Positions 37,570 to 46,529 of a stretch of 64,000 nucleotides of DNA are shown in pieces; position 1 is the stretch's first letter, and every line of letters starts with the position of its first letter. Below the pieces are notes generated by a model that searched no databases, was not told the DNA's origin, and was given only the letters and a program-made list of their open reading frames with translations. The stretch comes from Streptomyces longhuiensis. Lineage in GTDB: Bacteria > Actinomycetota > Actinomycetes > Streptomycetales > Streptomycetaceae. The translations under genes were made by a program, and so were the position numbers. Location of the stretch: positions 744,001 through 808,000 of the forward strand of contig NZ_CP085173.1 in NCBI RefSeq assembly GCF_020616555.1, read 5' to 3'.

Positions 37570-38112
37570 ATGAGGGCCGACGCTGCACGCAACCTGGAAG
37601 CCGTGCTGACCACCGGAGCGCGCATGCTCGCCGCTGACCCCACGGCGAGCATCGCGAGCATCGCCGCCGAGGCCGGTGTGGACCGGCGGACCGTCTACCG
37701 ACGGTTCGCCTCCCGCGAGGAGCTGCTCGCGACAATCTACGAATCCCGGCTGGAAGCTGTCGAGCGGGCCATCTCCGACGCACGCATGAAAGAGGCCCCC
37801 GTCACCGTCGCCCTGCACCGGTACGTGGAGAGCATCATCGCGGTGAACCGCAAGTGGCCCGTGGACCTGACCCGCATGCTGACCGACGATGCGGTCCGCG
37901 AGCGGCGGAACGCCTCGGTCCGGGACGTCGACGCCTTCCTTCAACGTGCCGTCGACGAGGGGTTGCTCCGCGCAGAGCTGCCGGAGGGATGGGCCAGCGC
38001 CCTCCTGCCGCAGCTGATGCACCTGGTGGTTCGGCAGATGCCTGATCTAAGCGACGGGCAGGCGGCCGATCTCGTTGTCGACACCCTGGTGAAGGGTGTC
38101 GGGCCGGCCTGA
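37570..38112 (+). CDS. TetR family transcriptional regulator
   Basis: A 180-residue TetR regulator with the helix-turn-helix SIASIAAEAGVDRRTVYRRF, ASREELLATIYES. The C-terminal domain is short. It lies between the hydrolase and SRPBCC genes that carry the 21-bp operators, so it is a possible regulator of that set, but no copy of the operator precedes its own gene. Confidence 0.87.
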   Translation: MRADAARNLEAVLTTGARMLAADPTASIASIAAEAGVDRRTVYRRFASREELLATIYESRLEAVERAISDARMKEAPVTVALHRYVESIIAVNRKWPVDLTRMLTDDAVRERRNASVRDVDAFLQRAVDEGLLRAELPEGWASALLPQLMHLVVRQMPDLSDGQAADLVVDTLVKGVGPA

Positions 38113-38755
38113 TCAGGCGGCCCCGGTGGTCGGGGTGAAGCGGACGAGGTTGGCCCCCTCGTACTACTCATTCACCGCGGCGAGCCCGGCATGCCGTTCC
38201 GGGCCGTAGGCGGACCGGACTCCCCCGGGGGCGGTCGCCTCACCCGGTGACGGGAAGTTCACCATCCGCCACTCCACGACCCGCGACTCACGGCCACGGC
38301 CACGGCCACGGCCACGGCGCGAACCGGCCACACCCCCCGCTCCGCCTCCAGATTCTCCGCTTACAGGGGACCGCCCACCGCGAACCCCGAATACGCGAAC
38401 GGCACGCCCTGCGACGGCACCGCATCTGCCTCGCGCCGGCTCTCGGTCGAACACGCTGCCCAGCTGCCGCATCTCGACGTGCGTGAGCCCGGATCCGGCC
38501 CCCATCAGCACCACCAGGGCCTGCGCGGTGTTCTCACTGCACTCCCCCAGGCACGAGTTCGATGCGGTTCCCGTGACGCGCTCCTGAGGTCGGTCAGCTG
38601 ACGGCCAGGAGATCCCGGTACCCACAGATTTCCCAGTCCACGGGATGCGCACCGCAGGGTCGGCAGCCCAAGCCAGAGGAACACCCACGCCCTCTTGTCG
38701 GGGTTCGGACGACGGATCTGCGCCGCCCGTAGACGGATCACGACCCCCTCCATCA
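38113..38755. other. Intergenic region with a hexamer repeat
   Basis: About 640 bp. A minus-strand open frame covers most of it but its composition is dominated by Gly/Arg low complexity and it has no conserved motif. Holds the GGCCAC repeat at 38291. Possibly a decayed gene. Confidence 0.4.
38291..38318. repeat. Hexamer tandem repeat (CGGCCA)n
   Basis: Four and a half copies of CGGCCA. Simple repeat, function unknown. Confidence 0.85.
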
Positions 38756-38776
38756 ATAACCACCTTGACAGGTTAC
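38756..38776. promoter_or_regulatory. Shared operator, copy E1 (ATAACC-N9-GGTTAC)
   Basis: Encloses TTGACA (38765-38770), the predicted -35 of the SRPBCC gene. Confidence 0.75.
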
Positions 38777-38794
38777 GCAGGACACGGGAAAGTA
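38765..38794 (+). promoter_or_regulatory. Promoter of the SRPBCC gene
   Basis: TTGACA, 18-bp spacer and AAAGTA (38789-38794), with operator copy E2 starting at the next base. The spacing is identical to that of the ohr and tannase promoters. Confidence 0.5.
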
Positions 38795-38815
38795 ATAACC
38801 AGTCAAGCCGGTTAC
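38795..38815. promoter_or_regulatory. Shared operator, copy E2 (ATAACC-N9-GGTTAC)
   Basis: Thirty bases downstream of the TTGACA, directly after the predicted -10, 56 bp before the SRPBCC start. Confidence 0.75.
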
Positions 38816-38871
38816 TTCACGCCTGTCAGTGAAGGCCACATCCACAGCAGTTCTGACGTAAGGGGATTCCT

Positions 38872-39297
38872 ATGGCCATCGTCCGCTTCCACCTCGTGTC
38901 ATCCCTTCGCCCCGAGGAGGCACTGGCGGTACTGACTGACTTCACCCCCTCCCGCGCCAAGGTCTGGCCCAGCATCGACGCCGACCACTTCACCGTTCAC
39001 GAACTCGGCCCGTCCTGGGCCGAAGTGACCGAGGGAACCAGTGCCGCATGGGAGCGAGCGCACTACGAGTGGGACGACTCCAAGGTCACCATCACCACAT
39101 TGGACTCGAAGCTCTTCGGGGCGGGCGGCGGTTGGGTCTTCGAGTTCACGCCTGAGGGCGACGGCACACGCATCGACGTCGAACTCACCCGCACGCCCCG
39201 CGCACTGAAGGGGAAGATGCTCGCCTCCCTGCTCCCCCTGGTCGGCCCGTCAACCCTTCGCAAGTCCTTCTCCGGCCCGTTGAAGGCCGCCGCGTAG
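38872..39297 (+). CDS. SRPBCC-fold (polyketide-cyclase-like) protein
   Basis: A 141-residue START/Bet v1-like lipid- or polyketide-binding protein (VRFHLVSSLRPEEALAVLTD, GPSWAEVTEGTSAAWERA, WVFEFTPEGDGTRIDVELT). No signal peptide. Two shared operators precede it. It probably binds a hydrophobic ligand; it may be a sensor, carrier or cyclase. Confidence 0.82.
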   Translation: MAIVRFHLVSSLRPEEALAVLTDFTPSRAKVWPSIDADHFTVHELGPSWAEVTEGTSAAWERAHYEWDDSKVTITTLDSKLFGAGGGWVFEFTPEGDGTRIDVELTRTPRALKGKMLASLLPLVGPSTLRKSFSGPLKAAA

Positions 39298-40306
39298 TTA
39301 GCCACGGCGCGACGGGGAACCCGGCGATGCCACTTCAGACGACTCGATCTCCCCTATAACCGGCTCGACAGGTTACGAACAATGCAACCAAGCTCGAAGC
39401 CATCACCCAGAAACCCCCGAACAGGCAAGTTCAGCATGGTTCCCGCACACGGCATTGACGAGTCAGCGGAGAAGACCCACCCCACCCACGCCGAACTCCC
39501 GATGCAGACCGGCTTCGGCTCGTGGCCCGCCTTGGCGCAGGTCTGGTCATGCTCCGAGTCCGCGGTCATGTTCGGCTATGGCCTGGGCAGCAGCGCCTTC
39601 GTGTGAGACTTCGTGAGCGAGAGGGCGAAGAGTGCCTTCGAGATGAAGCCATCCGCCGGCTCGACCGCCTGCCACGCCCCGACGTCGTTGACACATCGGG
39701 CACCTCACCCGCCGACGTCGGACTACACCGATCCAGGCGGAGCATAGAAACAAGGCCGCGCACCCTCCGGCGCCTCCGCCTCACGCAACAGGCCAGCCCT
39801 TTCAAGTCCGTTGACCACAGCACCCCGCAGGATGCCGGCCCGTACGGTACGGCGCACGTCAAGGTTGGCGATCCGATACTGGGACCGTGCGGTAGATCGC
39901 GCCCGCACCGATGATGAAGCCACTTTCGCAGGCGTTGACATCGAATACCCAGCCGCACTGCCGGGCCGCGAAGCCGTCGCAGCGGTGACCGTCAGCACCC
40001 CGCGCGTGGAGCTGCGCAGCCACCAGGAGATCCGAGTGAGTGCCGTACGGCACCGAACTCCTTGAGCGCGACACCGGATCCGACATGAGGCGAGGAAGTC
40101 CGGCGTGAGGCCGGTGACGAGCGCGAGCGCCGCTGTCGACACGTATCGAGACATGTTGGTCATGGTTCGCAGCGTGCTGCGTGCGTCCGAGCGATGGATC
40201 ACTCTCGCCGTAGAGCCTCACCTACGTGCCATTAAAATATCTAAATGCTACAGTAAAGTGACAGATAGCTCAGATGGTTCAGAACCTCTCCTTAAGGAGT
40301 GCACCC
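39298..40306. other. 1-kb region with an orphan operator and no intact gene
   Basis: It starts with operator copy F at 39356, then a short open frame (39382-39606, MQPSSKPSPRNPRTG) and other coding-like scraps with no family. The last 100 bp before the aldehyde dehydrogenase are AT-rich (around 40230-40270) and should contain its promoter. The arrangement suggests a regulon gene that has decayed. Confidence 0.45.
39356..39376. promoter_or_regulatory. Shared operator, copy F (ATAACC-N9-GGTTAC)
   Basis: Perfect half-sites with TCGACA inside. No intact gene follows, so this may be the relic of a lost regulon member. Confidence 0.7.
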
Positions 40307-41749
40307 ATGTACGTCTACGACCACCTCTACGTCGCCGGCTCCTGGACCGCGCCGAGCAACCCCGAACTGCTCGACATCCGCTCCCCGCACGACCGGTCCG
40401 TCATCGGCCGAGCTGCCCAGGCCCAGCCCGCCGACGTCGACTGCGCCGTGGCCGCGGCCCGTGCCGCGTTCGAGAAGGGGACCTGGCGCACGACAGCGCC
40501 GCTGGAGCGCGTGGCGATACTGCGGCGATTCAACGCACTGCGCGAGGCGAACGCCGAGAAGATCGCTTCCCTGATCTCCGCCGAGAACGGCTCGGCCGGC
40601 TGGTTCACCCTCGCCGGCCAGCCGGGACTGACGCGGCAGGCGAACGCCTATCTCAAGGCGGCGGAGGAGTTCGGCTGGGAGGAGACACTGGTTCCCTCCG
40701 ACCCGGCATCGCCGGTGCGCAGCGTGGTGCGCCGCGAGGCCGTGGGAGTGGTGGCCGCGGTGATCCCCTGGAACTCCCCGTTCTCGTCCGCCACTTCAAA
40801 AATCATTCCTGCTCTGCTGGCGGGCAACTCGGTGGTGCTGAAGGTCTCGCCGGAGAACTCGCTGAGCATGGGTTTCCTGGCCGAGCTCGTGGAGCAACTG
40901 GGTCTGCCCGAAGGCGTGCTCAGCATCCTGCCCGCCGACCGGGAGACCAGCGAGTACCTGGTGTCGCACCCGGACGTCGACAAGATCGCCTTCACCGGCT
41001 CGACCCGCGCGGGTCGCCGGATCGCCGCCATCGCGGGCGAGCAGTTGAAGCGAGTCAGCCTGGAACTGGGCGGCAAGTCGGCGGCGGTCATCCTGCCCGA
41101 CGCGGACGTGGACAAGGCAGTGCAGGGACTGAAGTTCGGCTCACTGCTCAACAACGGTGAGTCGTGCATCGCACAGACCCGCATCCTGGCTCCGCGCGAG
41201 AAGTACGAGGAGGTCGTCGCCGGCCTCAAGGACCTGGTCGAGTCACTGAAGGTCGGCGCCCCCGACGACCCCGACACCTTCATCGGCCCCATGATCCGCC
41301 CCGACCAGCAGCAGCGCGTACGCAACTACATCGAAATCGGCATCAAGGAAGGCGCCCGCCTCGTCACCGGCGGCCCGCAGATCCCCGAGGGCCTGGAGGG
41401 CGGCAACTACGTCACCCCGACCGTCTTCGCCGACGTGACCAACTCCATGCGCATCGCGCAGGAAGAGGTCTTCGGCCCGGTCCTTGTCGTCATCGCGTAC
41501 GACGACGAGGACGAGGCCGCGCGAATCGCCAACGACTCCGAGTACGGCCTCTCCGGCGGAGTGTGGTCCGCCGACGAGGGCCACGCCCTCGCCTTCGCAC
41601 GGCGTCTCCGCACCGGTACCGTCACCGTGAACGGCGCCCCCATCGGTTTCGACGGCCCCTTCGGCGGCTTCAAGAACAGCGGCATCGGCCGCGAGTACGG
41701 GGCCGTCGGCCTCGGCACCTACACCGAATACCAGACCGTCACCCTGTGA
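40307..41749 (+). CDS. Aldehyde dehydrogenase
   Basis: A 480-residue NAD(P)-dependent aldehyde dehydrogenase. Catalytic Cys287 (NNGESCIAQTR), general base Glu253 (SLELGGKSA), cofactor motifs PWNSPF and FTGSTRAGR. AAGGAG lies eight bases before the ATG at 40307. It lacks the 21-bp operator; its AT-rich upstream region has a GCTA-N15-TAGC dyad. Followed by MFS-transporter remains. Substrate unknown. Confidence 0.93.
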   Translation: MYVYDHLYVAGSWTAPSNPELLDIRSPHDRSVIGRAAQAQPADVDCAVAAARAAFEKGTWRTTAPLERVAILRRFNALREANAEKIASLISAENGSAGWFTLAGQPGLTRQANAYLKAAEEFGWEETLVPSDPASPVRSVVRREAVGVVAAVIPWNSPFSSATSKIIPALLAGNSVVLKVSPENSLSMGFLAELVEQLGLPEGVLSILPADRETSEYLVSHPDVDKIAFTGSTRAGRRIAAIAGEQLKRVSLELGGKSAAVILPDADVDKAVQGLKFGSLLNNGESCIAQTRILAPREKYEEVVAGLKDLVESLKVGAPDDPDTFIGPMIRPDQQQRVRNYIEIGIKEGARLVTGGPQIPEGLEGGNYVTPTVFADVTNSMRIAQEEVFGPVLVVIAYDDEDEAARIANDSEYGLSGGVWSADEGHALAFARRLRTGTVTVNGAPIGFDGPFGGFKNSGIGREYGAVGLGTYTEYQTVTL

Positions 41750-41779
41750 CGGTCACACCGCCACGCGGCAAGCTCAGCA

Positions 41780-42570
41780 ACAGGTACGAGCGAGGCGCCC
41801 TTACCTCTCCGCCACCGGCACCTCCCTCATCGCCTCCGTCCGGTACGGCGTCGCGGCTGATCCGCCTCTGCTCCTGACCGCCCGCATCCTGCACGAGGAG
41901 GGCGGAGATGCATGATCATGCCGACGTTCGCCCTGGTCGGCCACATCGTCGCCCCTGCGGTCACGCCTGCCCACCTGCGGGCGCAGCGCCACGGCCACCC
42001 GGATCGACCACCTCGGCGCGCTGTTCCTGTCCGGCATGGTCACCGGCCTCGTCCTGACCACCTCGTTCGGTCAGTACTGGGGGTGGACCTCGCCGGGAGT
42101 CCTCGGCCTGTTCGTCGCCGCCGTCGCACTCACCGCGCTCGTGGTCCCGGACGAGCGCCACGCGGCGGCCCCCGCCGTCCCGCCGAGCATGCTCACGTCC
42201 CGCAGCATGATCCTCACCTCGCCGATCGGGTTCGTCGCCAACGCGGCCATGTTTCAGCCTCCCGGTCCACCTGCCCACGTATCTCCACGTCGAAGGTGCA
42301 TCGGCCACGCTGTCCGGCGTCCACACGCCTCCTCTGGCGCTTGGCTTCGTCATGAGCCCTTCCCCGGCCGGGCGTTGGGCCACACATGCCGTGTGGCTCC
42401 ACCTCATCCTCGTCGTCGGCATGCTGCTCGACATCGCGGGGCCGCTCCTGCTGTCCACCCTCGGATCCGGCGCGGGACGGGTCGCCCCTCTCCATCTACT
42501 TCGCGGCCCAGGACACCGCCCGGGACGCCTTCGCCTACGCCATGGCTCCGCCCAGGAACATGTGACGACC
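41780..42570 (+). pseudogene. Degraded MFS (DHA2-type) transporter
   Basis: Pieces in different frames read as one drug:H+ antiporter: IDHLGALFLSGMVTGLVLTT, VLGLFVAAVALTALVVPDER, then after a shift near 42250 HLPTYLHVEGASATLSGVH, SPSPAGRWATHAVWLHLILV, and at the end SIYFAAQDTARDAFAYAMAP. Helices are recognisable but at least two frameshifts and missing helices break it. Confidence 0.7.
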
Positions 42571-42586
42571 CCTTCAACGAAATCGC

Positions 42587-42607
42587 GTCACCGCATTGAC
42601 AGGTTAC
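42587..42607. promoter_or_regulatory. Shared operator, copy G1 (GTCACC-N9-GGTTAC)
   Basis: Encloses TTGACA (42596-42601), the predicted -35 of the tannase promoter. Confidence 0.75.
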
Positions 42608-42625
42608 TGACGCCATGCCAGGCTA
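42596..42625 (+). promoter_or_regulatory. Promoter upstream of the tannase gene
   Basis: TTGACA, 18-bp spacer, AGGCTA (42620-42625), then copy G2. The stretch CCAGGCT-N2-TAACC is shared with the ohr promoter at the same distance from the -35. Confidence 0.6.
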
Positions 42626-42646
42626 CTAACCACTCAGACCGGTGAC
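42626..42646. promoter_or_regulatory. Shared operator, copy G2 (CTAACC-N9-GGTGAC)
   Basis: Directly follows the predicted -10, thirty bases from the -35 start, as in the ohr and SRPBCC promoters. Confidence 0.7.
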
Positions 42647-42999
42647 CGCATGGGTGAGGGCGGGGACAGGCATGGCGGGGGCGAGCCGGCACTGCGACAG
42701 CGAGGGTGGCCCGTCACATGGCTCGGCGGGCCATGCTCGCCACCCTCGCGGCAGGAGCGACCAGGGTCTCCAACACGCCCTGCTTGCAACGCAGTTGCGA
42801 GAGAGCCCTGGGCGCCGCGTCGCAGGTGGACGTCGCGGCAGTCCGGGCTGCTGCCCCTGGCACGTGGAGGACACACCCCTCTGAACGGACCGCCATGTGA
42901 CTGATGCACCCACCTCGCCGCCACATACAGGGACGCACACCGGCTGTACGCACACATGTGTCGCCGTCGTCGGCGGACACTCGATTGACAAGGAATCCA
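42647..42999. other. Untranslated leader or deleted gene before tannase
   Basis: About 350 bp separate the operator-bearing promoter from the tannase start. Several short open frames are present but none is conserved. It is either a long leader or the scar of a lost first gene. Confidence 0.4.
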
Positions 43000-44634
43000 A
43001 TGAGACGACTTCTGACCGTCCTCGCGGCTGCCGTGCCGCTGGTGACTGCAGCGGTGTATCTGCCGTCTGCCGCGGCGGAACCCGAGAGTTCCGCCTCCAG
43101 CACCTTCCGGTGCACGTCCACCTCCATCCCTCTCAAGGCGCCGGCCGGCACCAAGATCGAGTCCTTGACCGCGGTGAGCCGGCCGACAGGGACCGTTGAG
43201 GCTCCTCCCGTCCCACCGCTGCCCGGGGCGACGATCCCGGACGTCCCGGCCCATTGCGAGGTGACCGCCACAGTCGGCCACCCGGGGGCCGGCGATCGCG
43301 CCAAGGTGCAGGTGTGGTTGCCCGAAAGCGGCTGGAACGGCCGGTTCCAGGCGGTCGGTGGCAGTGCCTTCGCAGCCGGCGACTACGGTTCAGCGCTGGC
43401 CGACGCCGTCAAGAACGGCTACGCCGTCGCGACCACCGACGCAGGTGTCAGCAGCTACCTAGACGTCAGCTGGGCCCTGGACAGCAAGGGCAACATCAAC
43501 AAGACCTCGCTGAAGAACTTCGCCTCGCGATCCGAGCACGAGGCCGCGGTCGTCGCCAAGCAGGTCGTCAACGGTGTCTACGGCCGGTCCGCTTCGTACT
43601 CCTACTTCAACGGCTGTTCCACGGGCGGCCGTCAGGGCTACGCCGAGGCCCAGAACCATCCCGGCGACTACGACGGCATCCTCGCCAACGCGCCCGGCAT
43701 CAACTGGGACGAGTTCGAGGTCGCCACGGTCTGGCCGCAGGTGGTGATGAACGAGGAGCACACCTACCCCACCAAGTGCGAACTCACCCTGGCGACCGAG
43801 TCCGCCGTCAAGGCGTGCGACAAGCTGGACGGCGCCGTGGACGGGCTCATCGGCGACCCTGCCACTTGCAACTACGACCCGCGCCGCCTGATCGGCACGA
43901 CGCTCGAGTGCGAGGGCAAGCAGGTCACCTTCACGGCTGCGGACGCCGCCGTGGTCCGCAAGATCTGGGACGGTCCGCGCACCACGTCGGGCAAGCAGCT
44001 CTGGTACGGCCCCACGGTCGGCTCCGACCTCACCGTGCTGGCCGGCTCCAAGACCGGTGACGACGGCACCTCCGTGGGTGCACCGTTCCTGGTGCCCGCC
44101 GCGTGGGTCTCGACGTTCGTCAAGAAGCAGCCCGCCTACGACGTCTCCACCGCCGGCTACAGCGAGTTCGAGAAGCTGTTCCGTCAGTCCCAGGCCGAGT
44201 TCGACGACGTCATCGGTTCGGACGACCCGGACCTGTCCGGCTTCCGCAAGTCCGGTGGCAAGCTCCTGACGTGGCACGGCCAGGCCGACCAGCTGATCCC
44301 CACCCAGGGCACGGTGGACTACCGGGAGCGGGTCGAGAAGAAGCTGGGCGGCGCGCAGCGGGTCGACGACTTCTACCGGCTGTTCCTGGCTCCGGGTGTC
44401 AACCACTGCGCCGGTCCGGGCAATACGGGTCCCGCGCCGACCGACGCGCTCGGCGCGCTGACGAAGTGGGTCGAGCAGGGCAAGGCCCCGCAGACGCTGA
44501 GCGCCTCCGTGAAGGACGCCTCGGGCAAGACGGTCACCCGTGACCTGTGCCTCTACCCGCGGGTTCCGCAATACAAGGGCAACGGCGATCTCGCGGACGC
44601 GAGCAGCTTCCGCTGCGTCCGCTCGTACCACTGA
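43000..44634 (+). CDS. Secreted tannase/feruloyl esterase family protein
   Basis: A 544-residue exported esterase. Signal peptide MRRLLTVLAAAVPLVTAAVY; catalytic Ser207 in NGCSTGGRQG, Asp430 in WHGQADQLIP and His469 in APGVNHCAGPG, with paired Cys typical of the tannase/feruloyl-esterase family. It should cleave galloyl or feruloyl esters of plant origin. AAGGA lies before the ATG. A clear terminator follows. Promoter with copies G1 and G2 lies 350 bp upstream. Confidence 0.92.
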   Translation: MRRLLTVLAAAVPLVTAAVYLPSAAAEPESSASSTFRCTSTSIPLKAPAGTKIESLTAVSRPTGTVEAPPVPPLPGATIPDVPAHCEVTATVGHPGAGDRAKVQVWLPESGWNGRFQAVGGSAFAAGDYGSALADAVKNGYAVATTDAGVSSYLDVSWALDSKGNINKTSLKNFASRSEHEAAVVAKQVVNGVYGRSASYSYFNGCSTGGRQGYAEAQNHPGDYDGILANAPGINWDEFEVATVWPQVVMNEEHTYPTKCELTLATESAVKACDKLDGAVDGLIGDPATCNYDPRRLIGTTLECEGKQVTFTAADAAVVRKIWDGPRTTSGKQLWYGPTVGSDLTVLAGSKTGDDGTSVGAPFLVPAAWVSTFVKKQPAYDVSTAGYSEFEKLFRQSQAEFDDVIGSDDPDLSGFRKSGGKLLTWHGQADQLIPTQGTVDYRERVEKKLGGAQRVDDFYRLFLAPGVNHCAGPGNTGPAPTDALGALTKWVEQGKAPQTLSASVKDASGKTVTRDLCLYPRVPQYKGNGDLADASSFRCVRSYH

Positions 44635-44655
44635 CCCGTAGCATCGCCCACGCAT

Positions 44656-44702
44656 AAGGGGCGGGTCGGGACCGAGTGGACAACGGCCCCGACCCGCCCC
44701 TT
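44656..44702 (+). terminator. Terminator after tannase
   Basis: Perfect 15-bp stem (AAGGGGCGGGTCGGG and complement), 17-base loop, then TTCTTGTCC, 21 bases past the stop. Confidence 0.85.
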
Positions 44703-44757
44703 CTTGTCCTACCGCCCCGCTCCACCGCCGTGCGCCGTGCGCCATGAGCCGTGCGCC

Positions 44758-45045
44758 GTGGCGACCGACCCGCTGGCGCTGCTACGTCACGAGCGGCCCG
44801 GGTTCACCGCGGACCTCTTGTGCATCGGTGCCGGCGAAGGCAGCTGATCCCTTCGCGCTCGTGTCCCCTTACACGAGTGCACACGGCTGGCCGCCGCTCT
44901 GGTCCACGGCGTCGTTACGGAGGCACATGAGCACGCGCTCGCGATTCCCCCGACGAACGAGGCAAGGTTCCACCCTCTCGAGTCTCTCGTCGTGGACAGC
45001 TCGCGGCGCTTCAGCACGTTCCGTCTACGGTGGATCTCCCGCTGA
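44758..45045 (+). pseudogene. Interrupted gene of unknown family
   Basis: A GTG-started frame reads VATDPLALLRHERPGFTADL, then stops; another frame continues LHECTRLAAALVHGVVTEAH, PTNEARFHPLESLVVDSSRR, FSTFRLRWISR and ends just before pheA. Both parts look strongly coding. It is probably one small gene broken by a frameshift, lying upstream of prephenate dehydratase on the same strand. I do not recognise the family. Confidence 0.45.
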
Positions 45046-45082
45046 CCGACGGCGCCAGCTCTCCCACCGAAGGTGACATCCC

Positions 45083-45928
45083 GTGACGCGAGTCGCATAC
45101 CAGGGCGAATACGCATCCAACTCGGCGACGGCTGCCCAGAACCTGTTCCCCGGATGCACCGAGCTTCCCTGCACGAGCTTCGAGCAGGCTCTGGACGCGG
45201 TGACGCTCGGCACCGCCGACGTGGCGGTGATCCCCGTCGACAACTCGGCCGCCGGACGCGTCGCCGACGTGCACCATCTACTCCCGGAGTCGGGCCTCTT
45301 CGTCATCGCCGAGTACTTCCTCGCCATCCACTTCGACCTCGTGGGCGTCCCCGGGGCCTCGCTCGACCAGGTCGAGTGCGTCCGCAGTCATGTGCACGCG
45401 CTCGGCCAGTGCCGGAAGGTGCTGCGCACGGGTGCCTGGCGCACGTTCGTCACCGACGACACGGCGGGCGCGGCCCGGGAAGTGGCGGAGCTGGGCGACG
45501 CCCGGCACGCGGCGCTCGCCCCGCCCGCCGCGGCACGACACTACGGTCTGGAAGTACTGCAGGCGGGAGTCGAGGACGACCCGGAGAACACCACGCGCTT
45601 CGTCATCCTCTCCCGCGACGCGGTCTTCGCCCCGCTCACGGGCGAGCCGACGATGACGAGCCTGTTCTTCGCCGTACGGAACATCCCCAGCGCCCTCTAC
45701 AAGGCCCTTGGCGGCTTCGCCAGCAACGCGGTGAACCTGACCAAGATCGAGAGCTACCAGATGGGCGCGGGCCTCAACCCCAGCTGCTTCTACGTCGAAG
45801 TCGAGGGACACCCCGACGAGCCCGGTGTCGCGCTCGCCCTGCAGGAGCTGCGCTTCTTCTCCTCGGAGGTCCGCGTCCTCGGCGTCTACCCGGCGCACCC
45901 GCACCGGCTGCGCGAGCGAACCGCCTGA
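45083..45928 (+). CDS. pheA: Prephenate dehydratase
   Basis: A 281-residue monofunctional prephenate dehydratase (prephenate to phenylpyruvate in phenylalanine synthesis). The catalytic domain has AYQGEYASNS, the conserved NTTRFVILS and NSAAGRV. A C-terminal ACT domain (SLFFAVRNIPSALYKALGGF, LTKIESYQMG, FYVEVEGH) would bind phenylalanine, although the usual ESRP reads ESYQ, so feedback control may differ. GTG start with GAAGGTGA upstream. It is isolated from other aromatic genes, so it may serve a secondary pathway. Confidence 0.92.
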   Translation: MTRVAYQGEYASNSATAAQNLFPGCTELPCTSFEQALDAVTLGTADVAVIPVDNSAAGRVADVHHLLPESGLFVIAEYFLAIHFDLVGVPGASLDQVECVRSHVHALGQCRKVLRTGAWRTFVTDDTAGAAREVAELGDARHAALAPPAAARHYGLEVLQAGVEDDPENTTRFVILSRDAVFAPLTGEPTMTSLFFAVRNIPSALYKALGGFASNAVNLTKIESYQMGAGLNPSCFYVEVEGHPDEPGVALALQELRFFSSEVRVLGVYPAHPHRLRERTA

Positions 45929-45943
45929 GGCAGCGCGACACAG

Positions 45944-45969
45944 CGGCCGGCTCCACGTGAGCCCGGCCG
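45944..45969. terminator. Bidirectional hairpin between pheA and CGNR gene
   Basis: CGGCCGGCTC pairs with GAGCCCGGCCG with one bulge and a 5-base loop, in the gap between convergent genes. Confidence 0.65.
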
Positions 45970-45980
45970 GGCAGTCGCCG

Positions 45981-46529
45981 TCAGGCCGTGGCGCCGCTCT
46001 GGCGCGCCCGGTAGGCGGCGGCCTTGACGCGGTTGCCGCAGGTCCTCATGGCGCACCACTCGCGCCGGTGGCCGCGCGAACGGTCGAGGTAGACCTGGGT
46101 GCACTCGGGGCGGGCGCACTCCCGCAGCAGCGCACCTTCGTCACCGCCGAGAATCTCGACCGTCTCCCGCGCGAGGGCCGCGAGGCCCTGGGAGACGGAC
46201 CCCGTGTGCATCACTCCGTCGGGCCCGAGCTGTGCCTTCACCGGCAGGCCCGCGGCGTGCCGGTTCAGCTCGGCGACATCGGCGGCGGGCAGGGGCTCGG
46301 CCGCGAGGCGCGCCGCCACCAGCGAGTAGATCACCTCACGCAGATCGATCGCGGTCTCCAGGTCGACCTCGTCTGCCTCAGGAGCCGCATCGAGCATCTT
46401 GGACTCGACAAACCAGTCGTCGAGCAGGTCGGGCGTGGCAAGCTTCTCTGCCGGTGCGGCATTGCGGCGCGCACGCAGAGTGCCGACGAAGTCGAGTGGG
46501 AGCGTCCCACAAGGGAATGCATGGTTCAC
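45981..46529 (-). CDS. CGNR zinc-finger (ABATE) transcriptional regulator
   Basis: A 182-residue protein of the ABATE/CGNR group of predicted stress regulators. The N-terminal ABATE domain begins with FPCGTLPLDFVGTLRARR; the C-terminal zinc ribbon has Cys138, Cys143, Cys159 and Cys164 (ECARPEC, EWCAMRTCGNR). The GTG start at 46529 is the only one that keeps the conserved N-terminus. Operator copy H ends one base before that start codon, so this gene belongs to the palindrome regulon and is the best candidate for its regulator by autoregulation. Confidence 0.88.
   Translation of the reverse strand: MNHAFPCGTLPLDFVGTLRARRNAAPAEKLATPDLLDDWFVESKMLDAAPEADEVDLETAIDLREVIYSLVAARLAAEPLPAADVAELNRHAAGLPVKAQLGPDGVMHTGSVSQGLAALARETVEILGGDEGALLRECARPECTQVYLDRSRGHRREWCAMRTCGNRVKAAAYRARQSGATA

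Noticed and set aside
38164..38763. Minus-strand open frame of about 200 codons
   Set aside because: It is dominated by a Gly/Arg repeat from the hexamer tandem, shows no family, and its start lies inside operator copy E1.
39723..40221. Minus-strand frames before the aldehyde dehydrogenase
   Set aside because: Composition is biased, there is no domain, and two frames compete over the same bases.
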